Made by a program: the position numbers and the translations under genes. From the NCBI GenBank assembly GCA_001657315.1, contig LYSV01000007.1, positions 1 through 64,000 of the forward strand: DNA of 64,000 bases, given 5' to 3'. Under the pieces are notes generated by a model. It searched no databases and was not told where the DNA came from. It saw only the letters and a list, made by a program, of their open reading frames with translations. Origin of the DNA: Flammeovirgaceae bacterium BBD 1991-12 (GTDB lineage Bacteria > Bacteroidota > Bacteroidia > Cytophagales > Cyclobacteriaceae). Below are positions 45,468 to 54,425 of the stretch, one piece after another (position 1 is the stretch's first letter; each line of letters opens with the position of its first letter).

Positions 45468-47102
45468 CTATTTTAGTTTACCTACCAGCGTTGTTATGGA
45501 TCGAGGACCCACAACTATGTCTTCGATCGATACTATTTCAGCCTCGAGGTTTTTCGTGGCTGAAGTCGTATAAAGTGTGACCTCATCTCCTTCAAATTCA
45601 AAGTCGTCTCCGTAGTTGCCTATGGCTATTCTTCTTTGCGCGTCCGTATAGTTGATCATGACCATGACAAGCTGGCCTTCACCCTGGTATCCTGATATCA
45701 TAAATGATTTGCCGGCATCCTCGGCAGACGGGAATTCCGGATCGGACACATTTATCCGGGTCATACCGGGCCTTACAAAACGGCTGAAATTACCCAATGT
45801 CCATAGGTTTTTTTGTATTTCAAAGGTACCGTCAGTCTGTGACGGCCCGTCTGTATTCGGTTTCCAGAGGAGAAGGCTAAACCGGTCAGGATGATCCTGG
45901 AATTCGGAGTTATTCATTGCTGTCCAGTAGCTCCATCCTGTGGCGTTGGCATGTACCAGATCGATATGGATGATACGTGCCAGCCAGAGGGCGTAATCCA
46001 TTGGGGTGAATTGTGTCCAATCTCCTCCCTGTCGATAGTCAGCTCCAAGCAGGCTATACTCTGTCTGCCAGAATTCCAGGGTTGGGTCCACTGCGTTCAT
46101 TTTGGAGAGTAACTCTTTCCTGTGATTGATGGAAACGCCTACTGAAGGATTGAGCCAATAACTATGGCCGGCCACATATTTCGACATGCTGGACAGGCTT
46201 CCCACACTATTACTTCCCCCGCCGTAAAATTCTTGCAATTGATCTGAAGCTTCCGGATCGTTATCCTGCTCATAGAGCTCACGCAACGTCCCGGCCTCGG
46301 GAAGCATGATCTTGCTCCTGACTCCCAGCGCTTCGAACTTTTGATCGATCAGCCGGGTGATATCGGCAATTTCCTTGTTGGTTGCATAGGAACCGGACTG
46401 CACGGCGCTACCCACTTCGAATTGCCATTCATACTGTGGTTCGTTGAATGGAGTAAGTATTATAACAGGGTAACCTTCATCTTCTAAATGCTTTGTGACA
46501 GTAGCTAAATGGGTGGCAAAGTCTTCATAGTTGGACGGTTCGAGGTTATACCCCTCAACGCCCTCGGTACGGAATGTGAACCCATTCTTAGTCATGAAGT
46601 AAGGTGGAGAGTTTGTCCATAAGGTAACATAGGGCACACCGTAGTCCCTCGCCTTTTGCAAAAACCATCGCGAGCCTTCCTGCCTGGTCCAGTCGTAGGA
46701 GCCGTCTGCATTCAGAAAGCTTTCCGTTTCACGCTTCCAGTGATTGGAGGCATAACCGCTATTGACCTGGTCGGCAGCGCCCTCGCCTATGTTAAACCGC
46801 CACATCGTAAGTGCGATCCCCTCTGGGTTGCCTTCAGCGTCCATTTCATCACTGAACAGGAGTTTAGCCATCGGTTCTTTGGAAACATCCGGCCACCTCC
46901 CGACCCACTCGGCTGACCAGGCATCGGACGCGCCGAAGTGGTGTATGGTCTGGAATCGTTCATTTAACCGGACTTGTATTTCGTCTCCCTTACTAATAAA
47001 CCTTGGGTCCATGGGGTCGGTGCGCTCGTCCTCGCAGCTTACGAGGAAGCTCAGAAGGAAAAGACAAGCCAGACCGTAGTATATGAAGTGTGCTTTATTC
47101 AT
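45468..47102 (-). CDS. Glycoside hydrolase family 30 lipoprotein (paralogue, probably surface-exposed)
   Basis: 544 residues from the ATG at 47102 (MNKAHFIYYG), with a lipoprotein signal ending VSC and an acidic stretch after Cys23 (CEDERTD), a pattern linked in Bacteroidota to outward-facing surface lipoproteins. A longer frame from 47189 adds 29 residues that overlap the SusD gene and is disfavoured. Family motifs are HHFGASDAWSAEWVG, LTMWRFNIGEGAAD, the acid/base Glu221 in TPFNEPQYEW, and the nucleophile Glu348 in FWQTEYSLL. It is clearly homologous to the 43859-45427 enzyme but with long loops. As the first enzyme gene after susD it probably makes the initial endo-cuts on the surface. Confidence 0.9.
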   Translation of the reverse strand: MNKAHFIYYGLACLFLLSFLVSCEDERTDPMDPRFISKGDEIQVRLNERFQTIHHFGASDAWSAEWVGRWPDVSKEPMAKLLFSDEMDAEGNPEGIALTMWRFNIGEGAADQVNSGYASNHWKRETESFLNADGSYDWTRQEGSRWFLQKARDYGVPYVTLWTNSPPYFMTKNGFTFRTEGVEGYNLEPSNYEDFATHLATVTKHLEDEGYPVIILTPFNEPQYEWQFEVGSAVQSGSYATNKEIADITRLIDQKFEALGVRSKIMLPEAGTLRELYEQDNDPEASDQLQEFYGGGSNSVGSLSSMSKYVAGHSYWLNPSVGVSINHRKELLSKMNAVDPTLEFWQTEYSLLGADYRQGGDWTQFTPMDYALWLARIIHIDLVHANATGWSYWTAMNNSEFQDHPDRFSLLLWKPNTDGPSQTDGTFEIQKNLWTLGNFSRFVRPGMTRINVSDPEFPSAEDAGKSFMISGYQGEGQLVMVMINYTDAQRRIAIGNYGDDFEFEGDEVTLYTTSATKNLEAEIVSIEDIVVGPRSITTLVGKLK

Positions 47103-47122
47103 TGTTATCAAATTCAAATCCA

Positions 47123-48700
47123 TCAATATCCGGGGTTTTGCACCACGCGTCCCTGGGTAAGCTGTATCTCTTCGGGCGGTATGGGCCACAACAAATGCTT
47201 GTTGATATCGAAGTTGATACCTTTATCCTGTTCTTCGAAGGTGTTGGTGGTCTCGAAAGGATCGTTGTTTTCATCCAAATTGTATCGCACAAATGACCCC
47301 TGCTGGCCCATGACGAGGGCCAATCGTGGTGTGCTGTTTATCTTTTGACGCCGTAGGTCGTAGAGGCGATGCTGCTCCAGCGCTAGTTCCAATCTTCTTT
47401 CTTTCCAAATAGCGTCCCTCAGCGCATCTCCAGAGAGGGACTGGTCGGTATTGAGGCTCACACGGCTTCTTACCTGTTCCAATGAGGCGAGTGCCGCGGA
47501 GGTATTGTTATTAAAAAAGGCGGCTTCCGCATGGATCAGGAGCAGGTCGGCGTAACGGATATGCAGCCAGCTCAAAGGGATCTGCCCGCGTTGGTAAGGA
47601 TCAGGACGCTGGGCTACAGGTACGTATGTTTTCCTGCTGGTCCTGCCCGACTTATTCTCATCGGGTTTGCCATCAAACTCCGTAACGTCAGGGTCGCCGA
47701 ATACCGGTTCTCCATGCCTGATGATGGTGGAACGCAGGCGGATGTCATCTCCTTCATCCAAAAAGGCCTGCTCCAGGTGACTGGTAGGGGACCCCCATCC
47801 CCAGCCCTGGTCGCCCCGGCTGCCCTGGGTGATGGTGAATTGCCCTCCAATATCCGGGAACGTCTGGTCGGTGATGTACTCTACTTCGAAGATGGATTCT
47901 GGCCCGTGGTGGTTATTCACATTCCAAACGTTGGCAAAATCAGGCTCTAATTGGTATTCTCCTGAGTTGACCACGTTTTCCGCCATGGTTTGTGCCTCTG
48001 ACCATTTCTCCTGAAAAAGATACGCTTTGGCGAGGTAGGCCTGTGCTGCGCCACGCGTGGCCCGGCCCATGTCCTGGGCTGCATAGCTGCTTTTCAGGGG
48101 CAGTGCTTCTGCAGCGTCGGACAGGTCGGCTTCGATCTGGTCCCAAACCTCCTGTTCAGTGGCCCGGGTGCGATTCAGTACCTCTGCTTCCTGGAGTTCG
48201 GCATAAGTGGTTACTATAGGAACGCCTCCGTAGTTTTTAACCAATTCAAAATAGAAGAAGCCCCGCAGGAATTTTGCCTCACCCAATAGGCGTTGCTTCA
48301 CCTCTTCATCCATCTCTACTTCAGGTACCCTCTCGAGGGCAATATTTGCACGGGTAATGCCAATGTAGTTATGTTCCCAGAAGCTATTGATGTAAGTAGA
48401 CCCCGGGAATACATTGTAATGGGCTATCCCGGTGATGTCGGGGCGTGGCTGGATAGTATTTCCAGACCACATATCATCCGTGGCCATTTCACCAATGGCC
48501 CTGAAGAAATTAATCTGGTGCCAGCTTTCTCCATTCACTTTTTCATAGATACCGTTCACAAAACGGGTTGAAGCTTCCTCATCCACGAAGAAATCATCCA
48601 ATTCCTGCCTTGCCCGGATGGGCTGGTCGAGGAAATCATCGGTACAGGATGTGAAAGTGGTGATCACCAGTACCATCAATATTTTATATGTATTTTTCAT
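47123..48700 (-). CDS. SusD/RagB family glycan-binding lipoprotein
   Basis: Surface lipoprotein that captures oligosaccharides and caps the SusC channel. It has 525 residues from the ATG at 48700 (a TTG two codons upstream is the only longer option). The lipobox Cys19 is followed by TDDFLDQP, a typical SusD opening. TPR-like helices hold the family segments (FLRGFFYFELVKNYGGVPIV near 142, LLIHAEAAFFNNN near 400, and WKERRLELALEQHRLYDLRR near 450). It begins 21 bases after the SusC stop, as expected for an obligate pair. Specificity is not readable. Confidence 0.95.
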   Translation of the reverse strand: MKNTYKILMVLVITTFTSCTDDFLDQPIRARQELDDFFVDEEASTRFVNGIYEKVNGESWHQINFFRAIGEMATDDMWSGNTIQPRPDITGIAHYNVFPGSTYINSFWEHNYIGITRANIALERVPEVEMDEEVKQRLLGEAKFLRGFFYFELVKNYGGVPIVTTYAELQEAEVLNRTRATEQEVWDQIEADLSDAAEALPLKSSYAAQDMGRATRGAAQAYLAKAYLFQEKWSEAQTMAENVVNSGEYQLEPDFANVWNVNNHHGPESIFEVEYITDQTFPDIGGQFTITQGSRGDQGWGWGSPTSHLEQAFLDEGDDIRLRSTIIRHGEPVFGDPDVTEFDGKPDENKSGRTSRKTYVPVAQRPDPYQRGQIPLSWLHIRYADLLLIHAEAAFFNNNTSAALASLEQVRSRVSLNTDQSLSGDALRDAIWKERRLELALEQHRLYDLRRQKINSTPRLALVMGQQGSFVRYNLDENNDPFETTNTFEEQDKGINFDINKHLLWPIPPEEIQLTQGRVVQNPGY

Positions 48701-48721
48701 CGTCAATTCCTTTTATGCGTA

Positions 48722-51700
48722 TCAGAAAGTAACATTTAATCCCAGGAGTAGTGTCCTCGATAAGGGATAGGAACCAAAGTCAATCCCATACCCGGATATA
48801 ATATCTCCTCCCTGTATCACTTCGGGATCAAAACCGGTGTACTCCGTGAAGGTGAGCAGGTTTTGAGCGGAAATGTAAAACCGCAGTCTCTGGATAGATT
48901 TGAGAGGCAATGTATACCCCACCTGGATGTTTTTAAGTCTTACGAATGTGCCGTCCTCGATAAGAAAATCAGAAGGTACCTGGAAGTTACCATTCTGATC
49001 GAGATTGGTCAGTCTTGGGATGTCCGAGTCGGGGTTGGTCTCGCTCCAGGCGTCACTGAACAGCCCCTCGGCTACATTGACGTCCTGTACTCCGGAAAGC
49101 CTGAATATCCGGGTATAGTTAATGACTTCATTGCCGAAATTCCCGTACCATTGCATGGAAAGGTCCCAGTTTTTATAACCCAGGTCAATGTTGACACCAG
49201 CCGTAAAATCAGGAAATGGATTTCCTAAAATGGTAAGGTCACCTTCGTCATTAATCTGGCCGTCTCCATTTTGGTCTACAAAACGGATGTCCCCGGGCTG
49301 TGCATTGGGCTGGATCAAGGTGCCGTCATTGGTAGTATGAGAATTTATCTCGGTTTGACTTCTGAAGATCCCGTCCGTTTTAAAGCCGTAAAAGGCCCCT
49401 GTGACACTGCCTACCTCCATGATCTTAAGGAAGCGGTTGCCAAGGTCTTCGCGTTTGGTCAGTAAGATCTGGTCATTGCCGGGAGCGATTTCGTCCACGA
49501 TGCTTTCGTTTGTGGTAACGGTCACGCCAACATTGTAGGTAAAGTCACGGATATTGTCACCGTAGTTTAGCGCTATGTCCCAGCCTTTGGATTCGAAGCT
49601 GCCGATGTTTTGCCATACAAGGCCGGGTACACCGGTATAGTTAGGCAATTCCACCGGGAAGAGCAGGTCTCTGGAGTTCTTAACATACCGCTCCACTGAA
49701 AATCCTAAGCGACTGTCCCAAAGCTCACCTTCCAAACCGATATTAATGTCTTCCACCGTTTCCCATTTCAGCTCTTCATTGCCAAACTGGGCCAGGAAGT
49801 TGGTGACCACTCTTTCACCACCAAAAACATAAAAGCGATCATCCACGGCAAAAAACCTTCCATCGGCAGGTACATTTTGATTCCCGATCTGACCATAACC
49901 TGCCTTAAGCTTGAGAGAGCCGACGAACGCAGGTGAAAAGAAGTCCTCTGCCGCTATATCCCAGGCGGCGGAAACACTAGGGAAGGTACCCCAGCGGTTA
50001 TTTTCAGGGAAGGTAGACGATGCATCCCTTCGGACGGCAGCCGTCAGGAAATACCGGCCTTTGAAGTCGTACATAACACGGCCGAGGTAGGAGAACAAGG
50101 TACGAACGGTTTCTGTACCCCTTACTCCCTGTTCGGTGAAAAAGGGGTGCCTGTCAAGGATGGTACCGGTAGCTGCATCCACATACCGCAATTCCGGTTT
50201 CAGGCCGGGTACATCTTCGCGGTGTGCCTGTACCAGGTTATTCCTGAACTCCTCGGCTACCACCCCTGCCATAGCCGTGATAGAATGATCTCCGATGACT
50301 TTTTGATAAGTAACAGTATTATTCCACACCCAGTCAAACCTGGAATCGAATCTTCTCCGTACATCATTCACCAACCGCTGTTCGTTTGGGTCGATGTCAA
50401 ATTCAGGTCTGAAAACATCCCTTCGCTGGCTTGTGAAATTTATGCCAAATTGTGTTCTTAAGGTAAGTCCGTTGATAGGCTTGTACTCAAAGGCTGTATT
50501 GGAAAACAGGCCAAAGAAGCGGGTTTCGTCAAATTGCCGAGCCACCGCAGCTACAGGGTTGGGGACCGCATTCCTTGACCTTGCATAAATGCTAAACTCA
50601 TTTCTGCCCACTCTTTCATCCGTAGGGATGAACACATCGGTGATTGGGTCTATTCGCAGCATATTCCACAATTGGTTGGGCGTAGTTTCCCAATGCTCGT
50701 ACCGTGGGCTAAGATCTTGCTGGAATTTGAGTTTATCGTTAATATGATAATCGATGTTGAACCGGCCTGTGATCCTTTTCCACCAGCCCTGGTCATAATA
50801 GTTGGATTCCTGGTCGAATAAGCTGAGGCTACCGGCAAAGAGCAGATCTTCTTTCCCACCGTTAATGGACAGGTTGTAGTTTTGGATAGGGGCGTAATCC
50901 CGGATCACTTCATTCCACCAATTGGTACCTTCACCAAATTCCCCGGGATTTTCATATAGCGGTATATCACCATCGTTAATTCGTCGCTGGTTGACCACAT
51001 TAGCATATTCAGTGGCGTTGGCTGAAGGGATCTCCTGGAAATTCATCAAGCCATAAGACCCGTCAAATTGTATGGTGCCTGTCTGCCCGGCACTTCCTCT
51101 TTTGGTAGTGATCAGGATCACGCCGTTGGATCCACGAGAGCCATAGATAGAAGAAGCCGATGCGTCTTTTAAGATCTGCATATCCTTGATGTCGTTTGGA
51201 TTCAGGAAGTTGAGATTGGAGCCTGTAGGTAAGGGTATTCCATCCACAACAATCAGCGGGTCCGTACCGCCGCCCCTTCCGGTTACTACACCCCGGATCA
51301 ATACCCTCGGTGCGGCGCCCGGGGCGCCTCCGCCGGAAATAACCTGTACCCCTGCGACTCTTCCCTGCAAAGTTTCGGATACATTACCCGTTACCATCCG
51401 GGTCAGGTCCTCACCATCCACGGATACTATGGAACTACTAATGGATTTTTTGGATGACTCTCCATAGCCTATCACCACGATCTCCTGTAGCCTGGTAATA
51501 TCCGGGGTTAGAGAAATATCGATTACCGAACGGTTGGCCACTTCGATCTCTTCCGTGACAAACCCGATCATACTTACGATCAGCACAGCATTACCGCCGG
51601 CATTGAGCTGGAACTTTCCATTGACATCGGTGACCGTGCCATTTACAGTACCTCTTTCCAGAATGTTTACCCCGGGAAGAAGCTCACCGTCTTCTGATGA

Positions 51701-51811
51701 CGTGATGACCCCTGAAACGGTTTGCTGCTGAGCGTAGGCAGGAGCCACCAGCAGCAGGGCGATAAAGATCCCTGCGAAGGTCAGCACTCGTGTGTTGTAA
51801 AATGTTTTCAT
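48722..51811 (-). CDS. SusC/RagA family TonB-linked outer membrane transporter
   Basis: 22-strand outer-membrane channel that imports glycan fragments with energy from TonB. It has 1029 residues: a signal peptide ending APAYAQ, a carboxypeptidase-like regulatory domain (residues 33-105, GVITSSEDGELLPGVN), a plug (GEDLTRMVTGNVSETLQG, then the SusC signature SASSIYGSRGSNGVILITTK near 210), and the barrel ending LLLGLNVTF. The length is normal and no frame break is seen. It is located between the SusE/F-like gene and SusD, all in one direction, and defines the PUL. Confidence 0.96.
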   Translation of the reverse strand: MKTFYNTRVLTFAGIFIALLLVAPAYAQQQTVSGVITSSEDGELLPGVNILERGTVNGTVTDVNGKFQLNAGGNAVLIVSMIGFVTEEIEVANRSVIDISLTPDITRLQEIVVIGYGESSKKSISSSIVSVDGEDLTRMVTGNVSETLQGRVAGVQVISGGGAPGAAPRVLIRGVVTGRGGGTDPLIVVDGIPLPTGSNLNFLNPNDIKDMQILKDASASSIYGSRGSNGVILITTKRGSAGQTGTIQFDGSYGLMNFQEIPSANATEYANVVNQRRINDGDIPLYENPGEFGEGTNWWNEVIRDYAPIQNYNLSINGGKEDLLFAGSLSLFDQESNYYDQGWWKRITGRFNIDYHINDKLKFQQDLSPRYEHWETTPNQLWNMLRIDPITDVFIPTDERVGRNEFSIYARSRNAVPNPVAAVARQFDETRFFGLFSNTAFEYKPINGLTLRTQFGINFTSQRRDVFRPEFDIDPNEQRLVNDVRRRFDSRFDWVWNNTVTYQKVIGDHSITAMAGVVAEEFRNNLVQAHREDVPGLKPELRYVDAATGTILDRHPFFTEQGVRGTETVRTLFSYLGRVMYDFKGRYFLTAAVRRDASSTFPENNRWGTFPSVSAAWDIAAEDFFSPAFVGSLKLKAGYGQIGNQNVPADGRFFAVDDRFYVFGGERVVTNFLAQFGNEELKWETVEDINIGLEGELWDSRLGFSVERYVKNSRDLLFPVELPNYTGVPGLVWQNIGSFESKGWDIALNYGDNIRDFTYNVGVTVTTNESIVDEIAPGNDQILLTKREDLGNRFLKIMEVGSVTGAFYGFKTDGIFRSQTEINSHTTNDGTLIQPNAQPGDIRFVDQNGDGQINDEGDLTILGNPFPDFTAGVNIDLGYKNWDLSMQWYGNFGNEVINYTRIFRLSGVQDVNVAEGLFSDAWSETNPDSDIPRLTNLDQNGNFQVPSDFLIEDGTFVRLKNIQVGYTLPLKSIQRLRFYISAQNLLTFTEYTGFDPEVIQGGDIISGYGIDFGSYPLSRTLLLGLNVTF

Positions 51812-51843
51812 TAGGTTTTTAAATTAAATAAAGGGTATGCCTT

Positions 51844-53271
51844 TTACTTCCTTACTGCCTTTATAAGGCCAAGGTGAGTATCAAGCGTAAAGTCATAGGT
51901 GCCGTGAGCTCCTTCCGTAAAGACAAAGTTTTCACCTCCGTTGAGAACGGCTTTGGTAGGAGCCACTCCGCTGTCAAACCTCCAGAAAGGGGACCACCCG
52001 GCTGGGTTGGCATTCAAAATAAATCCGTTACTTCCACCGTTACCTGGTTCGTCGAACAGTTCTATTTCTGCCGTAAATCTGTGAGGGTTTTCCGGGTCTG
52101 GTGTGAGAGGCTTTCCTGACATGAAATGCCAGCATCGCGTGCTTTGGTCCGCATTGTCCACACACGTGCTACTGCCGTTCACGGTTACACCCGTGCCCAA
52201 CAGAAATACTTCTGCATAAGTGTCGCCCACTGGTGTGTACTGTTCCAACGTGTAGGACAAGGAACGCAGGTCTATCGTCACAGTATAATAGCCTTGTTCC
52301 GGTAAAAACACAGGAGCTATGGCCACGTCACTACTTAGGGCCAGCTTCCCTGCTTCGGCATCAGCACCGAAGGTAAAAGGCTCGAAGGAAGTGGCCTGTG
52401 GAATGAAACGCACTTCAGTATTCGTACCGGTGGAATAATAGACTACGCTAAATACAAAACCCTGATCCTCCGGAGCGGGCGCATCATCCATTTGCAGCGG
52501 CACACCGAAAAGATCATTATTCAGCTCAGCGGCGGTAGCCACATCCGCCAAATACATGGTGTTGAACTGGAGGGTTTCAATGATACTCACGGTCACACTG
52601 GCATTGGCTGTATTTCCGGAGGTATCAGAAACGGCCAGCTCATAGGTGTAGGTGCCTACCTCGTCCACGTCAAGGGCACCGGTATATTTGTATGCTGTGT
52701 CGTCAAGGGTAATAGATTCGTTTATCCCTTCTCCCGTTATAGTAAAGTTACTCAACCCCCGGTCATCGGACAGGTCAATATCAAACGTGATCTCCTTATC
52801 CGGGCTGATCTGTGCCGAAGAGCCATCAATCGGTTGGTTGATGACAATAACCGGGTCCGTAACATCCTGGTCAAGCGTTACTACGAAATCCAGTGAATTG
52901 GATACATTACCGATGTTGGTGGCAGTAATGTTAATGGTATGCTGTGAGAGAAACTCAGACTCTTCCGGCACCTTAAACTTATAGTTGAGCTGAAAGCTTT
53001 TTTGCGACTGGTCCTGTGCAATGATTTTATCCAAATGCCAGGGGCTATACTGGAGCCGGACAGTACTGATACCTGCCTCATCTTGTATTTCGGCTGAAAA
53101 TACCACGGTACTTCCTGGTACCGCCGACTGGTTCACCACGGCGTTCATAAACCCTGGGGTGCTGTCCACGGTCGGCGTTTCGTCGTCATCACATCCCGGT
53201 AAGAAGGGGATACCTGCCAATAACAGCAGTAGCAAGAAGACGCTTTTTAATTGGTTGTATAGATTTAACAT
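51844..53271 (-). CDS. SusE/SusF-like surface glycan-binding lipoprotein (first gene of the PUL)
   Basis: 475 residues from the ATG at 53271 (TTG at 53277 is a less likely start). The lipobox is FLPGC with Cys27 followed by DDDE, an acidic run that suits export to the outer surface. Two Ig-like or cadherin-like domains occupy about residues 40-230 (VVFSAEIQDEAGISTVRLQY; FDIDLSDDRGLSNFTITG). The C-terminal half matches the SusE/SusF starch-binding-like domains (RFTAEIELFDEPGNGGSNGF, then WSPFWRFDSG, ending DFTLDTHLGLIKAVRK). Its role is to bind polysaccharide near SusCD. It stands upstream of susC, whereas such genes normally follow susD. Confidence 0.8.
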   Translation of the reverse strand: MLNLYNQLKSVFLLLLLLAGIPFLPGCDDDETPTVDSTPGFMNAVVNQSAVPGSTVVFSAEIQDEAGISTVRLQYSPWHLDKIIAQDQSQKSFQLNYKFKVPEESEFLSQHTINITATNIGNVSNSLDFVVTLDQDVTDPVIVINQPIDGSSAQISPDKEITFDIDLSDDRGLSNFTITGEGINESITLDDTAYKYTGALDVDEVGTYTYELAVSDTSGNTANASVTVSIIETLQFNTMYLADVATAAELNNDLFGVPLQMDDAPAPEDQGFVFSVVYYSTGTNTEVRFIPQATSFEPFTFGADAEAGKLALSSDVAIAPVFLPEQGYYTVTIDLRSLSYTLEQYTPVGDTYAEVFLLGTGVTVNGSSTCVDNADQSTRCWHFMSGKPLTPDPENPHRFTAEIELFDEPGNGGSNGFILNANPAGWSPFWRFDSGVAPTKAVLNGGENFVFTEGAHGTYDFTLDTHLGLIKAVRK

Positions 53272-53302
53272 AGACAATTTATTATATTAGACATATAAAA
53301 AG

Positions 53303-53316
53303 ATTGAAATTTCAAT
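53303..53316. promoter_or_regulatory. Candidate operator palindrome in the PUL / AraC divergent spacer
   Basis: ATTGAAATTTCAAT is a perfect 14-base palindrome lying 32 bases upstream of the first PUL gene and 139 bases upstream of the araC-type gene. On the minus strand its TTG is followed after 17 bases by TATGTCTA, a poor match to the Bacteroidota -33/-7 promoter (TTG, TAnnTTTG). The rest of the spacer is very AT-rich. A role as operator or promoter element is inferred from position and symmetry only. Confidence 0.35.
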
Positions 53317-53454
53317 AATATGGCGCTGCTACTTAAATATTCATTATTAACTGAATAACAGAGCTTTATATATTTTAAATATCAAATTCAGACATAATAA
53401 GGTTAAAATTACACAGTTAAAAGGCCTCACTCAATAGACAGAATTATTCAAAAC

Positions 53455-54345
53455 ATGGACAGTTTTACACAAAAGAGAGAAGGTTTCATGGGGCAGAAAA
53501 TGGTCGTCCTGCCCAAGAATATACTTAAGACGGTACGCAGCAATCCGATGGCCAGGTTACTCTACACCACGGATATTGGATTCTATCCCTATGCCCTTAA
53601 TCACTACAGAAGCCGGACGCAGGGAGCCGGAGAATACATACTGATCTACTGTGTAGAGGGTAAGGGCACTGTGAAGCTGGGACAGGAGGCACATACGATC
53701 ACCCCCAACCATTATTTCATTATTCCTAAAAAGCAGGGGCACAGTTATCAATCTGACTCTGAACACCCGTGGAGTATTTACTGGATCCACTTTGACGGCA
53801 AGCTGGCTGACCTTGTCTACGGTAAATTCACGCTGCTACAGCCAGGGCCATCAGGCATTCCTATGGAAGAGGAAAGGATAAGACAGTTTGAGAGCCTTAT
53901 TGAGCTCCTGGAACGAGGCTATTCCCAAAACCACATTGAATATGCCACTTTCCTGCTTTTTCATCTCATCAGTACTTTTATATTTCACGAAGAGCACTTC
54001 TTCACCCATCGAAAGCTGGAAAGGGACACACTTACAGAGCAGATCATCGATTTCCTTGGGCAGAACCTTCACACCAGCCTGGAAGCCGGTGACCTGACCG
54101 GTAAGTTCAATATGTCATATTCCGGTCTGCATGCGGCTTTTAAAAGACAGACAGGTTATTCTATCATGAACTTCTTTTATATGATGAAAGTGCAAAAAGC
54201 CTGTGAGCATCTTAATTTTACTGACCTAAGTGTGAAGGAGATCGGTTTTAAGCTGGGATTCAATGATCCTCTTTATTTTTCCCGGTTCTTCAAAAAAAAC
54301 ATGGGGTTATCCCCTTCGGAATACCGGAAGGACCTGGTGGGGTAA
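53455..54345 (+). CDS. AraC family transcriptional regulator of the PUL
   Basis: One-component DNA-binding regulator of 296 residues. The N-terminal cupin sensor spans about residues 35-135 (YILIYCVEGKGTVKLGQ, then YFIIPKKQGHSYQ and WSIYWIHFDG). The C-terminal double helix-turn-helix covers about 190-293, with LTGKFNMSYSGLHAAFKRQTG, then VKEIGFKLGFNDPLYFSRFF and GLSPSEYRKD. It is divergent from the PUL operon and the only regulator in the region, so it probably activates the operon in response to a sugar imported into the cytoplasm. This differs from the hybrid two-component or SusR-type sensors often seen with large PULs. Confidence 0.93.
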   Translation: MDSFTQKREGFMGQKMVVLPKNILKTVRSNPMARLLYTTDIGFYPYALNHYRSRTQGAGEYILIYCVEGKGTVKLGQEAHTITPNHYFIIPKKQGHSYQSDSEHPWSIYWIHFDGKLADLVYGKFTLLQPGPSGIPMEEERIRQFESLIELLERGYSQNHIEYATFLLFHLISTFIFHEEHFFTHRKLERDTLTEQIIDFLGQNLHTSLEAGDLTGKFNMSYSGLHAAFKRQTGYSIMNFFYMMKVQKACEHLNFTDLSVKEIGFKLGFNDPLYFSRFFKKNMGLSPSEYRKDLVG

Positions 54346-54353
54346 CTTGAGTA

Positions 54354-54419
54354 GTTATTGAGTTATTGGCTATTAGGTTAATAAATTCTTAATAACCTAA
54401 TAACCAATAACTTAACAAC
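54354..54419. terminator. Long AT-rich hairpin between convergent genes
   Basis: A stem of up to 27 pairs joins 54354-54380 to 54393-54419 with two mismatches and one G-T pair, closing a 12-base loop. It lies 8 bases past the AraC stop and 6 bases before the glutamine synthetase stop, so it may act as a two-way terminator. The arms are themselves built of roughly 8-base repeats (GTTATTGA, GTTATTGG, CTATTAGG). There is no U run of the classical sort. Confidence 0.5.
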
Positions 54420-54425
54420 CAAATC

